DNA of 64,000 bases from JALYTY01 sp964546935 (GCA_964546935.1 CAZJLJ010000001.1:62001-126000), one strand, 5' to 3'. Shown: positions 44,523 to 54,066, counted from the first letter of the stretch. Notes: a model not told the origin generated them from the sequence alone. Program-made: numbers and translations.

Positions 44523-45412
44523 GCACCACGGTTTCTTCTACGAAAACGACGCGTGTCGATGTCATTGGCGTTCCGATGGATCTTGGCGCCAGCCGGCGCG
44601 GCGTCGATATGGGCCCGTCCGCGGTTCGCTATGCGAATCTGAACGCGCGATTGCAGGCGCTCGGCATTACCGAGCTGATCGATCATGGGAATCTGCAAGT
44701 TCCCATTCGCGAATCGATCGAAGCGGTCGATCCTCAGGCAAAGTATCTCGCGGTCATCCAACGCGTTTGCGATGAACTCGCTGTTTTGGTCGAGCAAAGC
44801 GTTCGCGCGGGCGGAATGCCCGTGGTTCTTGGCGGCGATCACTCAATTGCAATGGGAACGCTTGCGGGTTTGACGCGCGCCCGCGGAATCGCTCCCGGAC
44901 TCGTTTGGATCGACGCACATTCCGACATCAACAGCCCGGAAAGCTCGCCTAGTGGAAACGTGCATGGCATGCCGCTGTGGTTTGCGTTGCAGAACGGATA
45001 TGCAAAGCGCGATCGGACGGTGCAGATCGGCCTGCGTGACGTCGACGAAATCGAGAAGCGTTTGCTGCGTGAATCCGGCGTGCGGGCTTTTTCGATGACC
45101 GACGTCGACCGTTTGGGCATGACGCGCGTAATGGAAGAAGCGCTTGCGATTGCCGGCGCCGATGACGGATCGATTCACGTTTCGTTCGATATGGACGGTA
45201 TCGACCCGAGCGAAGCGCCGGGAACCGGCACGCCGGTGAAGGGCGGCCTCAGCTATCGCGAAGCGCATCTGGCGATGGAGATGCTTCACGAGTCCGGCCA
45301 ACTCGGCTCCATCGAAATGGTGGAGATCAATCCCATTCTCGACACGCGCAATCAAACCGCAGCGCTCGCCGTCGGGTTGATTTGCTCGGGCTTAGGAAAA
45401 TCGATCCTTTAA
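44519..45412 (+). CDS. rocF: Arginase
   Basis: 297 aa from GTG 44519. Hydrolyses L-arginine to ornithine and urea with a binuclear Mn centre. Metal ligands visible: His108 (VLGGDHSIAMG), Asp132/His134/Asp136 (WIDAHSDIN) and the FDMDGIDP pair near 226-233. Start pattern VIGVPMDLGASRRGVDMGPSAVRYANL and NVHGMPLWF are typical of true arginases rather than agmatinases. Cytosolic. Overlaps the AI-2E gene by 4 nt. Confidence 0.95.
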   Translation: MSTTVSSTKTTRVDVIGVPMDLGASRRGVDMGPSAVRYANLNARLQALGITELIDHGNLQVPIRESIEAVDPQAKYLAVIQRVCDELAVLVEQSVRAGGMPVVLGGDHSIAMGTLAGLTRARGIAPGLVWIDAHSDINSPESSPSGNVHGMPLWFALQNGYAKRDRTVQIGLRDVDEIEKRLLRESGVRAFSMTDVDRLGMTRVMEEALAIAGADDGSIHVSFDMDGIDPSEAPGTGTPVKGGLSYREAHLAMEMLHESGQLGSIEMVEINPILDTRNQTAALAVGLICSGLGKSIL

Positions 45413-45984
45413 AGCTGCGTCTTCTCGACGTCGAGGGAAACTTGCGGCGAGCAGGCGCGATGCGCAGGCTCGCCGAGTTGTTTGCGCTCGAAGATCCGGC
45501 GATTGCATGTGCGCATCGCATCGATTCCGGTGACGCCTTGGCGCTGGCTACGCGGTTCGATCGCGATTGGGGTTACTGCTCCGGTGTCGCCCTTTTTTGG
45601 ACGCGTGCGATTCGCGCGCAGGGAGTCCACGATCACTATCCGCCGGCATTGCCGTTCCGGCCGTTCGATCGCCGCGGCGTGCTGCATGTCAATGGCATCT
45701 ACGAAGATGAATCGTTTTCGATCGTCGCGACGACCATAGGTGACGAGCGAAATGCACGCGTGCGTGATACGCGATTTCTGCGAAGCATTTTGCGAAGAGT
45801 TCCCGGCGCAACGATTGCCTTCATCGGAAACGAGCTTTCGCTCGCGACCGATTTTGCCGATTTGAATTTTTCGACGCTATCGAGAAGCGATCACAACTTA
45901 ATCGTCGTGCGTCCTTCGCAGGCAACACCGGCGCCGCACACGGCGGGATCCCAGGAAGCATCCGCGAGCATCGTGCGGATCTGA
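45382..45984 (+). CDS. Endonuclease/exonuclease/phosphatase-like protein
   Basis: 200 aa if started at TTG 45382 inside arginase; ATG 45460 (MRRLAELFALEDP) is a safer start for 174 aa. The shape recalls the EEP (DNase I-like) fold: an opening strand LRLLDVEGN, an internal HVNGIYEDESFSIVATTIG, and the SDH motif near the end (SRSDHNLIVV). The usual catalytic Asn-His-Glu positions are not clear, so it may be degenerate. No Cys pairs and no membrane segment. Its end overlaps the convergent TonB-like gene by 94 nt. Confidence 0.5.
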   Translation: MLGLRKIDPLKLRLLDVEGNLRRAGAMRRLAELFALEDPAIACAHRIDSGDALALATRFDRDWGYCSGVALFWTRAIRAQGVHDHYPPALPFRPFDRRGVLHVNGIYEDESFSIVATTIGDERNARVRDTRFLRSILRRVPGATIAFIGNELSLATDFADLNFSTLSRSDHNLIVVRPSQATPAPHTAGSQEASASIVRI

Positions 45985-46598
45985 GCTTCGATTTTTGAAT
46001 CTACCGGCGGATCGAACGCTACGCTTTTCGTGTGTCCCTCTTCGTCGACCGTTACGGTAAGCGTGGTGTGCACTTTTAAGGCGTTCAACGATTTCAAGAC
46101 TCCCGGATCCAGCACCGGATCGGGTTGCGTCGCGCCTAACGGCATGTAGCCGCCGACGTCATGGCGCGTTTGGGTCGAAGCAACTTGTTCGGTTTGAGGC
46201 GTTGACGGTGCAGCCGGTGCGCCGGTCGCCGAAGTACGGGTGGCCGCGCTTCCCGGTGCTTCCGCGGCTGCGACCGCTGGGGCGCGACTTGCTTTGTCGG
46301 GCGCACTTCGAACCTTCAATTTGTGGCTGCGCGCTTGCGCCGGATGTGGAACTGATTTCGTAAGATGAATGACCGGCGCGTGTTGTAACGCTGCAGCGGC
46401 CATCGGATGGTTTACCGGACGCGGCGTTTCTACGGCTATGTGCGTTACGCGCACGAACGCGAGCGTTTCAATCGAAGGCGCTTCGCCCCGTAACCACGCG
46501 ATCGTCGGAATGAAATACGCGACTGCTAAGTGCAGTGCGATAGAAACCAGCAAAGCTTGAAGAAGAAACCGGTCGCCGCGGACCAGCGAGATGCCCAT
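45891..46598 (-). CDS. TonB-like energy transducer
   Basis: 235 aa from ATG 46598, preceded by GGAGGGAGT. Membrane anchor FLLQALLVSIALHLAVAYFI (about 12-31), followed by a Pro/Ala-rich periplasmic linker (about 60-150), and a C-terminal domain TTLTVTVDEEGHTKSVAFDPPVDSKIEAQIRTMLADASWDPAV that fits the TonB C-terminal family. It likely couples proton-motive force to outer-membrane receptors such as the one at 1.3-3.0 kb; no ExbB/ExbD is nearby. Overlaps the convergent EEP-like gene. Confidence 0.75.
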   Translation of the reverse strand: MGISLVRGDRFLLQALLVSIALHLAVAYFIPTIAWLRGEAPSIETLAFVRVTHIAVETPRPVNHPMAAAALQHAPVIHLTKSVPHPAQARSHKLKVRSAPDKASRAPAVAAAEAPGSAATRTSATGAPAAPSTPQTEQVASTQTRHDVGGYMPLGATQPDPVLDPGVLKSLNALKVHTTLTVTVDEEGHTKSVAFDPPVDSKIEAQIRTMLADASWDPAVCGAGVACEGRTTIKL

Positions 46599-46681
46599 AC
46601 TCCCTCCGCTGTTTCCTAACGCCTGCCTCGTCACGGCCGTGACACCCGGAGGTCCCGAGCCTGGGCGAGAAGGCACGCCCC

Positions 46682-46930
46682 ATGGATACCGATATCGTAC
46701 TCTATCAAGCCGAGTGGTGCCCCTATTGCGCAAGGGTCCGGTCCAAAATGACCGATATGCTGTTGAACTACAAAATTGTGAACGTGCCTTCAGACCATGG
46801 GCAGCGCAAGGCCGTAAAAGATGTCTTCGGCGTGACCGGGATTCCGTCCATGACCGACGGAGACGTGAAAATCGCCGACGACGACGACAAGATCATCGCT
46901 TACTTAGAAGAGAAATACGGCCGCCGCTAA
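46682..46930 (+). CDS. Glutaredoxin
   Basis: 82 aa. Active site Cys13-Pro-Tyr-Cys16 (AEWCPYCARV), cis-Pro loop TGIPSMTDGD and C-terminal helix IIAYLEEKYG. Disulfide/glutathione-dependent reductase, cytosolic. GAGAAGG lies about 8 nt before ATG 46682. Ends with a 27-nt overlap with the convergent DUF92 gene. Confidence 0.9.
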   Translation: MDTDIVLYQAEWCPYCARVRSKMTDMLLNYKIVNVPSDHGQRKAVKDVFGVTGIPSMTDGDVKIADDDDKIIAYLEEKYGRR

Positions 46931-47671
46931 GAGTGCGCCGCTGAGCGTTGCGGCGAAATTTACGGCATCGTTATCGAACCATGCAACGCCCCGGCGAAGA
47001 ACCGTGGGCGTTCCGCATTTATGCGGGTTCGTTTCGCATGCGCGATTGCAAACGGGGCACCAACGAAGTGCCTGTAGGCTTGCGCCCAAAATCGAGTCGA
47101 TGAACGCGCCCGCAATTCCGCCCAAAAACACCGGAAGAAACGGCGCGATGCCGACCTCCGCCGCGACGATCGCAACGAACGCCGCGCCCGCAATCTCGGC
47201 GATCGTGCCTTGTAGCGTAACGCCACCGGAAAGGCCCGGCGCGAGCGGCCGAAACGTCAGAATCGAATGCGGTACACCGCGTGCCAGCGTTCCGATCTCC
47301 GTGCCCCACGTATCGGCCGAAGCTGCAGCGAACGCACCGGCAAACGCGACGAACGCAGGCGTTCCGAACCGCGCGGAAAGTAGGAGGGCGAGCGTTGCTA
47401 CTCCGCCATTGGCCAACACTTGCCATGCGTCGCGCGAACCTTGTTTGCCGATGTCGACAAGCTCGCGTTTGCGCCGCTTGCCGATGCGCGAGAGCAGCGA
47501 CGATGGAAGAAAAAAAGCGAAGAGTACGGCGGTAGCGGGCCAGCCGCCGATTCCGAACGTGATGGTCCCCACCAGGGCTGCAGCAAGTGCGCCGCTTCGG
47601 TTCAGGGCGTGCGCTCGAAGCGCACCACCGGCGATAACGCCCGCAAGGATGAACCCGTAGACGAATTGCAC
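46904..47671 (-). CDS. DUF92 family membrane protein (VTE6-like)
   Basis: 255 aa, about seven helices. Features: ALNRSGALAAALVGTITFGIGGWPATAVLF, FAAASADTWGTEIGTLARG, and a Cys-rich loop WCPVCNRACETNPHKCG near 205-220. DUF92 proteins include the phytyl-phosphate kinase VTE6 of phototrophs, so it may phosphorylate an isoprenyl phosphate. It starts 9 nt after cobA-hemD, the last gene of the tetrapyrrole cluster. Confidence 0.82.
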   Translation of the reverse strand: MQFVYGFILAGVIAGGALRAHALNRSGALAAALVGTITFGIGGWPATAVLFAFFLPSSLLSRIGKRRKRELVDIGKQGSRDAWQVLANGGVATLALLLSARFGTPAFVAFAGAFAAASADTWGTEIGTLARGVPHSILTFRPLAPGLSGGVTLQGTIAEIAGAAFVAIVAAEVGIAPFLPVFLGGIAGAFIDSILGASLQALRWCPVCNRACETNPHKCGTPTVLRRGVAWFDNDAVNFAATLSGALLAAAVFLF

Positions 47672-47680
47672 GGAATCGGG

Positions 47681-49201
47681 TTAGGCGTGAAGCGCGAGAT
47701 GCGCTTGCAGCGCATCTAGAAGTCCGTCGGTCGTGTAAACGTCGGCGATAACGTCCACGCGAAGGCCGATTTCTTCGGCAGCTTCAGCGGTAATAGGGCC
47801 GATGCACGCGATGATTTTTCCACGCGCAGCGTCGACCGCGTTTGCGTCGGAGCCCAGCATTCCAACGAATCCTGCGACGGTGCTTGCGCTTGTGAACGTA
47901 AGCACATCGGCGCGAGCAACTTTTTCCCCGAATTCCGGATCGGTTTCGAACGACGTTTTATAAGCTGCAACGACGGTCGGTTCTCGACCGGCATCCTGCA
48001 GCATCTGCGGAAGCACGTCCCGTGCTTCTTGCGCCCGGTAGATCAGAATGCGCTCGCCGTCGACCGTCGTTTCGATCAGCGCGCGTCCGACCTCTTCGCT
48101 GATAAATGCGTTGGGAACGAGGTCCGGACGGATTCCATACTTCTGGAGCCGCTCCGCCGTCTTCGAACCGATCGCCGCAACACGGATCTTTCCTAAGTAA
48201 CGTGCATCCGTATCAAGCGATGCTAGCCGTTCGAAGAATGCATCGACACCGTTTTGCGAGGTGAAGACGACCCAACCGTAGCGTGATAGTTCGTCGATGG
48301 CGTGGTGCGCGGAGTAAATGTCGTCCGGTGGGCCGATGGAAATCGTCGATGCGAGAATCGGCTCGACGCCGCGCGAATACAACGATTGCGCAAAGGATTC
48401 GGCTTGATGCGCAGGCCGCGTTATCAACACGCGTTTGCCGAAAAGCGGCGTATCGTCGAACCAGCGAAGTTCGTCTCGCAAACGAACCACTTCGCCGACG
48501 ACGACGATCGCGGGTGCGCCGGCGCCCTCGCGTTCGGCTATCTCCGCAATCGTTTCGAGCGTCCCGGTAACGGTTTTTTGCGAGGGGCGCGTCCCTTCGG
48601 TAATCACGGCAACCGGTGTTTGCGCGTCCAGGCCGTTCTCGATAAGGCGTTGGGCGATGCCGTGCAGATTGCCCATCGCCATAAGCAAAACCAAAGTGCG
48701 GTGCGGATCGGCGAGTTTGCGCCAATCGATCGTCGACTCGGGTTTCGCCGGATCTTCGTGTCCCGTTGCTACGGTAAACACGGGATTGTAGTCCCGGTGC
48801 GTGACGGGAATGCCGGCGTACGCGGGCGCGGCGATCGCGCTCGTGATCCCGGGGATCACTTCGAAGGCAATGCCGGCTTTTCGCAGTGTTTGCGCCTCTT
48901 CGCCGCCTCTGCCGAAAACAAAAACGTCGCCGCCTTTCAAGCGCACGACATGACGGCCTTCCCGAGCCTTCTCGACCATCAATGCTTCGATTTGAGACTG
49001 CGGCATCGCATGATTGCCGCCGCGTTTTCCAACGTAAATTCGTTCGCACGACGGTGACACCAAATTGACGATTGGATCGCTCGCGAGCGCGTCGTAAAGC
49101 AGAACGTCGGCCGTGCGAAGCGCTTCAGCCGCACGGAGGGTCAATAGGCCGGGATCTCCAGGTCCCGCGCCGACCAGCGAAACGCGGCCGGCTTCACTCA
49201 T
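47681..49201 (-). CDS. cobA-hemD: Uroporphyrinogen-III C-methyltransferase / synthase fusion
   Basis: 506 aa from ATG 49201, overlapping hemA by 8 nt. Residues about 1-245 are CobA/SUMT: VSLVGAGPGDPGLLTLRAAEAL, GKRGGNH, VVRLKGGDVFVFGRGGEE, then AYAGIPVTHRDYNP. Residues about 250-506 are a complete two-lobe HemD: GKRVLITRPAHQAESFAQSL, WVVFTSQNGVDAFFERL, VAAIGSKTAERL, then DVLTFTSASTVAGFVGML and CIGPITAEAAEEIG. It makes uroporphyrinogen III and methylates it to precorrin-2 for sirohaem. Such fusions occur in Firmicutes and other phyla. Confidence 0.94.
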   Translation of the reverse strand: MSEAGRVSLVGAGPGDPGLLTLRAAEALRTADVLLYDALASDPIVNLVSPSCERIYVGKRGGNHAMPQSQIEALMVEKAREGRHVVRLKGGDVFVFGRGGEEAQTLRKAGIAFEVIPGITSAIAAPAYAGIPVTHRDYNPVFTVATGHEDPAKPESTIDWRKLADPHRTLVLLMAMGNLHGIAQRLIENGLDAQTPVAVITEGTRPSQKTVTGTLETIAEIAEREGAGAPAIVVVGEVVRLRDELRWFDDTPLFGKRVLITRPAHQAESFAQSLYSRGVEPILASTISIGPPDDIYSAHHAIDELSRYGWVVFTSQNGVDAFFERLASLDTDARYLGKIRVAAIGSKTAERLQKYGIRPDLVPNAFISEEVGRALIETTVDGERILIYRAQEARDVLPQMLQDAGREPTVVAAYKTSFETDPEFGEKVARADVLTFTSASTVAGFVGMLGSDANAVDAARGKIIACIGPITAEAAEEIGLRVDVIADVYTTDGLLDALQAHLALHA

Positions 49202-50531
49202 CGATATCGGGCGCAACCGGATGCGGTAAGAGTTCCGCGACGCTATCTGCCAAATTCAAATCGAAGAGTTCGTCCAGCATGCGAACGTGCGAAAGTGCTT
49301 CGGCGTGGTTGGTCGTTGCTTTTTCGCGAATTTTTACTACGACGGAGTGAAGCAGCTTCGAAACTACGGTCATCGACATGCCGGTGATGAGCATTTTTTC
49401 ACGTTCGGTGAACTCGGTGCAGCGCGAGAAGAGCCGTTCCAGTTCCGCGACGCGAATCGCTTCGGCTTTCTGCGTGAGCGATGCAATGACCGGGACAGCG
49501 AGCCGCGACTGGTACCAGGCACTGAAACGCGCGATGAACTCTTCGATAATCTCTTCGACTTCAGGGACGGCTTCACGCCGCACGTCGAGTTTTTCGTCTA
49601 CGACATTTTTCAAGCCGTCGATGTCCACGAGGGAAACATTCGGCGTTGCAATGACGGCCGGATCGACGTCACGCGGAACCGCAATGTCGATGAAAAAGAG
49701 TGGCCGCTGCGGACGGCGAGACATCGCTTCGATAACGTGCTGCGCCGTAACGACGAAATGTGACGCACCGGTCGACGTTACGACGATATCTGCAGCTGCA
49801 AGCGCGTCGACAAGGCCGGGCATCTCGATCGCTTCGCCAAAACCGACTTCGGCGATCAGTTCTTGCGCGCGAGAAATCGTGCGATTGGTAACGATGAGAT
49901 TCTCCGCGCCTTCATCGCGCAGCCGGCGCACGGCGGTGCGTCCCATCTTGCCGGCGCCGATTACTACGACGGATTTTTTGTCTAACGTGCCAAGCCGCGC
50001 TTTCACGGCGTCGATTGCGGCGGTCGCAATCGATGACGATTCATCGCCGATGCGCGTTTGCGAACGCGCGTGTTTGCCGGCATTCAATGCTTCGCGGAAA
50101 AGGCGGTGCAGCGTTTTGCCGAGCGATTTTGCGTGCTGCGCCTGAATGTACGCATCTTTCACTTGGCCGAGGACTTCGGCTTCGCCGATGACCATCGAAT
50201 CCAATCCGGTCGAGACCCGGAAGAGATGTTCGATGGCTTGGCGTCCCAGTAGCGTGTATAGGTACGAATCGAGGTCGTACCGGTTGCGCACCATGCTGTG
50301 GCCGAAATTCGAAAGAAAAGATTTGAGTTGCGCTACGCCCGCTTCGTAATCGTCTAGTTCAGCGTAAATCTCCAAACGGCCGCACGTTTGGAGCATAACC
50401 GCTTCTTTGACGGCGCTATAGTCGTGCAAAGCGGTGAGGGCTTCCACGACGCGCGTCGCGGGGAACGCATGGTGCTCTCGAACTTCAACGGGAGCGGTAT
50501 TGTGCGAGAGGCCGAGACAAACCAGCGGCAT
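49194..50531 (-). CDS. hemA: Glutamyl-tRNA reductase
   Basis: 445 aa. First committed step of the C5 route to 5-aminolevulinate, reducing Glu-tRNA to glutamate-1-semialdehyde. Catalytic Cys50 in LQTCGRLEIY (usual TCNRTE is slightly varied), GLDSMVIGEAEVLGQVKDAY, NADPH fold VVIGAGKMGRTAVRRL and dimerisation helix near the C-terminus. Starts one nt after the rex stop codon. Confidence 0.95.
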   Translation of the reverse strand: MPLVCLGLSHNTAPVEVREHHAFPATRVVEALTALHDYSAVKEAVMLQTCGRLEIYAELDDYEAGVAQLKSFLSNFGHSMVRNRYDLDSYLYTLLGRQAIEHLFRVSTGLDSMVIGEAEVLGQVKDAYIQAQHAKSLGKTLHRLFREALNAGKHARSQTRIGDESSSIATAAIDAVKARLGTLDKKSVVVIGAGKMGRTAVRRLRDEGAENLIVTNRTISRAQELIAEVGFGEAIEMPGLVDALAAADIVVTSTGASHFVVTAQHVIEAMSRRPQRPLFFIDIAVPRDVDPAVIATPNVSLVDIDGLKNVVDEKLDVRREAVPEVEEIIEEFIARFSAWYQSRLAVPVIASLTQKAEAIRVAELERLFSRCTEFTEREKMLITGMSMTVVSKLLHSVVVKIREKATTNHAEALSHVRMLDELFDLNLADSVAELLPHPVAPDIDE

Positions 50532-51218
50532 TTAGGCGCGCGCCTCCGGAGTCGCTGCGTCGAGGCTCAGATGGTGAGTTAGAATCGACATTTCGCCGGC
50601 AAGGTCGATGTTCCGTACGATAAGCGGCGGCCGCAAATGAAGGGGCGCCGGTGCGAAATTCATGATTGCGCGAACGCCGCAAGCAGCCAAGCGTTCAGCG
50701 CTTTTTTGCGCCGAACTCGCTGGGACTGCCAATACGCCGATGTTGCACCCGGCGTCGTGCACTACGCGTTCCATTTCAGTAATGTTGTGTACGGTGATTC
50801 CCTGCCAAGACTGTCCGATCACGGACGCAGACCGGTCGAAAATCGCTGCGATTTTAAATCGCGCTTCACGCGCGGTGATAAAAGTCGCAAATGCGTGGCC
50901 GAGGTACCCGAAGCCGACGACCGCGATTCGCCAATCATGCTCCAATCCTAAGACCCAGGCAAGCTGGTCGACAAGTGGATTAATCGTATAACCCTGGCCG
51001 CGGCGTCCAAGTTGCCCGAGTGTGGAAAGGTCCTTCCGAATTTGCGTGCTGCTGATGGTATGGCCGAGCAGCGCCGCGAGGCCATGCGACGTAATTGTGG
51101 TTTTTCCGGCAGCTTGCGCTTCGCGCAGCGCGCGGTGATACGCGTAAAGGCGCGGGATAGCAACCGCAACGAGTGGCTCCGCGACCGGCGCCGCGCCACG
51201 GAGTTTCGGGTCGATCAT
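50532..51218 (-). CDS. rex: Redox-sensing repressor Rex
   Basis: 228 aa. NADH/NAD-responsive repressor of respiratory and fermentative genes. N-terminal winged helix IPRLYAYHRALREAQ, ITSHGLAALLGHTISSTQIRKDLSTLGQLGRRGQGY (recognition region), Rossmann VVGFGYLGHAFA (about 97-108), C-terminal IMNFAPAPL and NIDLAGEMSIL, all well kept. It sits between hemL and hemA; Streptomyces also couples rex to hemACD. I find no clear ROP operator (TTGTG-like inverted repeat) inside the cluster. Confidence 0.93.
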   Translation of the reverse strand: MIDPKLRGAAPVAEPLVAVAIPRLYAYHRALREAQAAGKTTITSHGLAALLGHTISSTQIRKDLSTLGQLGRRGQGYTINPLVDQLAWVLGLEHDWRIAVVGFGYLGHAFATFITAREARFKIAAIFDRSASVIGQSWQGITVHNITEMERVVHDAGCNIGVLAVPASSAQKSAERLAACGVRAIMNFAPAPLHLRPPLIVRNIDLAGEMSILTHHLSLDAATPEARA

Positions 51219-52516
51219 TGAACGGTCGCGCGGATCTCGCTCAAGGCGTCGTCGGCGGCGGCAAGCGTCGTTTCAATATCGCGAACGCTATGCGCCGCTG
51301 AAACGAAGCCGGCTTCGAACTGCGACGGTGCAAGATAAACGCCGCGGTCGAGCATCGCATGAAAGTATCTTGCGTAGAGTGCAGTGTCGGCCGACATCGC
51401 ACTTTGCAAATCTACGACGGGTTCTTCGGTAAAGAACAAACCGAACATTGAACCGGCAGCTGCGACGGAATGCGGAACGTCGTGCTTGGTGAAGACTTCA
51501 CGCAGTCCTTCGCTCAGTAAATTCGTGAGAACGCCAAGGCGTTCGTAGAGCGTTGCATCTTCGCGAATTTGCTTCAGCGTTGCAACACCCGCCGCCATCG
51601 CAAGAGGATTTCCTGAAAGCGTTCCCGCGTGAAACACCGGCCCCTCAGGCGTAAGATAGTTCATGATTTCGGTGCGTCCGCCGAAGGCGCCGACCGGCAA
51701 GCCGCCGCCGATTACTTTTCCGAGCGTCGTGAGATCCGGCATGATTCCGGTGCGCTCTTGCACGCCGCCGCGTGCGACGCGAAATCCCGTCATCACTTCA
51801 TCGAAAATGAGCAACGTCTTCGTGCGCGTGCACAGCTCGCGCACGCCTTCTAGAAAACCGTCACGCGGAAGCACTAGGCCCATGTTTCCAACGTACGGCT
51901 CGATGATAACGGCGGCGATTTCTTCACCGAATTGCATGAAAGCTTGAGCCAGCGCATCGATGTCGTTGTATTGCACGACGATCGTATCGGCGGCAACGTT
52001 TTTCGGAATGCCGGGCGAATTCGGGACGCCGAGCGTAAGCGCGCTCGAACCGGCCGCAATCAGAAACGGATCGGCGGCACCGTGATAGCAGCCCGCGAAT
52101 TTTACGATCTTCTCTCTTCTCGTGTAGCCGCGTGCCAACCGCACTGCGTTCATCGTCGCTTCAGTTCCGCTGGAAGTAAAGCGTACTTTTTCGATGCTGG
52201 GAACCATCGAGACGATTAGTTCCGCCAGATCGCTCTCCGCTTCCGTAGGCGTTCCGAAAGAACTCCCGCGTGCCGCAGCAGCCTGAATCGCTTTAACGAC
52301 TGCGGGATGCGCGTGACCAAGAATCAGAGGTCCCCACGAGAGCACGTAATCGATGTACTCGTGGCCGTCGATGTCGCAGATCATTGCGCCGGATCCGCTT
52401 TTCATGAAAACCGGATTGCCGCCGACCGCCTTGAAAGCGCGTACCGACGAATTTACGCCGCCTGGAATGACGTTTTTCGCGCGAGCAAAAGCCGAGATCG
52501 AGCGTTCGAAGTTCAC
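51215..52516 (-). CDS. hemL: Glutamate-1-semialdehyde 2,1-aminomutase
   Basis: 433 aa from GTG 52516 with AGAAGGAACTC upstream. Makes 5-aminolevulinate from glutamate-1-semialdehyde. VIPGGVNSSVRAF at the N-terminus, PLP-site LIFDEVMTGFRVARGG, catalytic Lys in TLGKVIGGGLPVGAFGG, and FTSSGTEATMNAVRLARG. Overlaps rex by ATGA. Confidence 0.96.
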   Translation of the reverse strand: MNFERSISAFARAKNVIPGGVNSSVRAFKAVGGNPVFMKSGSGAMICDIDGHEYIDYVLSWGPLILGHAHPAVVKAIQAAAARGSSFGTPTEAESDLAELIVSMVPSIEKVRFTSSGTEATMNAVRLARGYTRREKIVKFAGCYHGAADPFLIAAGSSALTLGVPNSPGIPKNVAADTIVVQYNDIDALAQAFMQFGEEIAAVIIEPYVGNMGLVLPRDGFLEGVRELCTRTKTLLIFDEVMTGFRVARGGVQERTGIMPDLTTLGKVIGGGLPVGAFGGRTEIMNYLTPEGPVFHAGTLSGNPLAMAAGVATLKQIREDATLYERLGVLTNLLSEGLREVFTKHDVPHSVAAAGSMFGLFFTEEPVVDLQSAMSADTALYARYFHAMLDRGVYLAPSQFEAGFVSAAHSVRDIETTLAAADDALSEIRATVQ

Positions 52517-52531
52517 GCGAGTTCCTTCTAC

Positions 52532-53104
52532 TTAATCCTCGCCGATTCGTGCTAAATCGGCTTCAGTATTTACATTCACGAAATATTCATCCGAAAGCTG
52601 TACGCGGCGTACGCGCATTCTTTCCAGCAACGCGTGCAAGGCGTAGTTCTCCGACGCCATTGCCGGCATAGCTTCTCGCAAGAGCGCCGTCCGCTCGTAA
52701 AGCGCGGCCAGCGGTTCCAATTTTCCGCCGTGCTCCGGTACCGCCGCTTCGTCCCTCGCCTGCCACGCCGATAGTAACGCTTCGAGAACTCTCGGGGTTA
52801 CGGCCGGGGCATCACCCGCCACCACAAAGAGGCGCTCGTGCTCGAGTGACTCTGCAGCGGTGGCAAGGCCTCCCAGCGGACCGCGCTCCGCCCAGCGATC
52901 TACGATAACCGGGGCGTGCACGAGATCGCGCACCTCGGCTGCCATCACGCCTCTGGTGGAGATGTAGACGGGAAACGGCCCACGCAGGTTCCGGTAGACG
53001 GTCGCGAGCAGCGGCACACCGCGGATACGCCGTTGTAATTTGCCGGGGAAGCGGCGCGCTTCGCCACCCGCAAGGATAACGATCGCAACGTTGTCGCGGT
53101 TCAT
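52532..53104 (-). CDS. mobA: Molybdenum cofactor guanylyltransferase
   Basis: 190 aa. Adds GMP to Mo-molybdopterin to form the MGD cofactor used by enzymes such as the formate dehydrogenase in this window. Nucleotide motif VILAGGEARRFPGK (about residues 9-22), ERGPLGGLATAAES, VVAGDAPAVTPRVL (metal Asp) and FVNVNTEADLAR at the end. Coupled to hemB (ATGA overlap); 15 nt before hemL. Confidence 0.85.
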   Translation of the reverse strand: MNRDNVAIVILAGGEARRFPGKLQRRIRGVPLLATVYRNLRGPFPVYISTRGVMAAEVRDLVHAPVIVDRWAERGPLGGLATAAESLEHERLFVVAGDAPAVTPRVLEALLSAWQARDEAAVPEHGGKLEPLAALYERTALLREAMPAMASENYALHALLERMRVRRVQLSDEYFVNVNTEADLARIGED

Positions 53105-54066
53105 GCCTGCCGGCGGGCGTATTCCTTCGCGAAGTACGTGATGATGATGTCAGCGCCGGCGCGCACGAAGGACACGAGCAGTTCATCGACGGCACGATCG
53201 CCTTCGATCCAACCGTTTGCGATAGCGGCTTGCAGCATGGAGTACTCTCCGCTTACGTTGTAAACCGCAATCGGCGCATCGAACGTATCGCGTGCGGCGC
53301 GGACGATATCCAAATACGGAAGGCCGGGCTTGACCATAATGATGTCGGCGCCTTCTTCCAGATCGAGAGCCATCTCTCGCAACGCCTCGCGCGCGTTGGG
53401 CGGATCCATCTGATACGTCCGGCGATCGCCGAATTGCGGCGTCGAATCGGCGGCTTCACGGAACGGGCCGTAAAAAGCGGATGCGTATTTCGCGCTGTAA
53501 GCCATGATCGCAACGTCGATGTAGTCGCGTGCATCAAGTGCGCTGCGCAGCGCTTCTACGCGGCCGTCCATCATGTCGGACGGTGCAATTACGTCTACGC
53601 CCGCCTCTGCATACGTAACGGCGGTGCGCACCAAGAGCTCCACCGTCGCATCGTTGTCAACATCTCCGCGTTCGTTTAGGATTCCGCAGTGACCGTGATC
53701 GGTGTATTCGCAGTTGCACAAATCGGCGATCACGAGCATCTCCGGAAGCGCTTCTTTGATTGCGCGAATCGCTCGTTGCACCACGCCGTTCGGATCGTAA
53801 TTACTCGAGGCGACTGCGTCTTTGAACTCGGGAATGCCGAAAAGCAGCACGCTTTTTACGCCAAGGTTGAAAAGGGTGCGCGCTTCTTCGACGACCGTTT
53901 CTACCGTGAAGCGGTCGACGCCGGGCATCGACGAAATGGGGCCGGCGTCGCTCTCCCGGGCTACGACGAAGAGCGGTTGCACGAGCTGATCCACGCGTAC
54001 GTGATGTTCGCGAACAAGAGCGCGCAAAACCGGGGTGCGGCGAAGGCGCCGCGGGCGAATGTTCAT
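53101..54066 (-). CDS. hemB: Delta-aminolevulinic acid dehydratase (porphobilinogen synthase)
   Basis: 321 aa. Condenses two 5-aminolevulinate to porphobilinogen. Zn-type Cys cluster DLCNCEYTDHGHCGI, first Lys in IMAYSAKYASAFYGPFREAADS, and Schiff-base Lys in IIMVKPGLPYLDIV. Also VDVIAPSDMMDGRV. Start overlaps the hemC fusion stop (TGATG). Confidence 0.96.
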   Translation of the reverse strand: MNIRPRRLRRTPVLRALVREHHVRVDQLVQPLFVVARESDAGPISSMPGVDRFTVETVVEEARTLFNLGVKSVLLFGIPEFKDAVASSNYDPNGVVQRAIRAIKEALPEMLVIADLCNCEYTDHGHCGILNERGDVDNDATVELLVRTAVTYAEAGVDVIAPSDMMDGRVEALRSALDARDYIDVAIMAYSAKYASAFYGPFREAADSTPQFGDRRTYQMDPPNAREALREMALDLEEGADIIMVKPGLPYLDIVRAARDTFDAPIAVYNVSGEYSMLQAAIANGWIEGDRAVDELLVSFVRAGADIIITYFAKEYARRQA

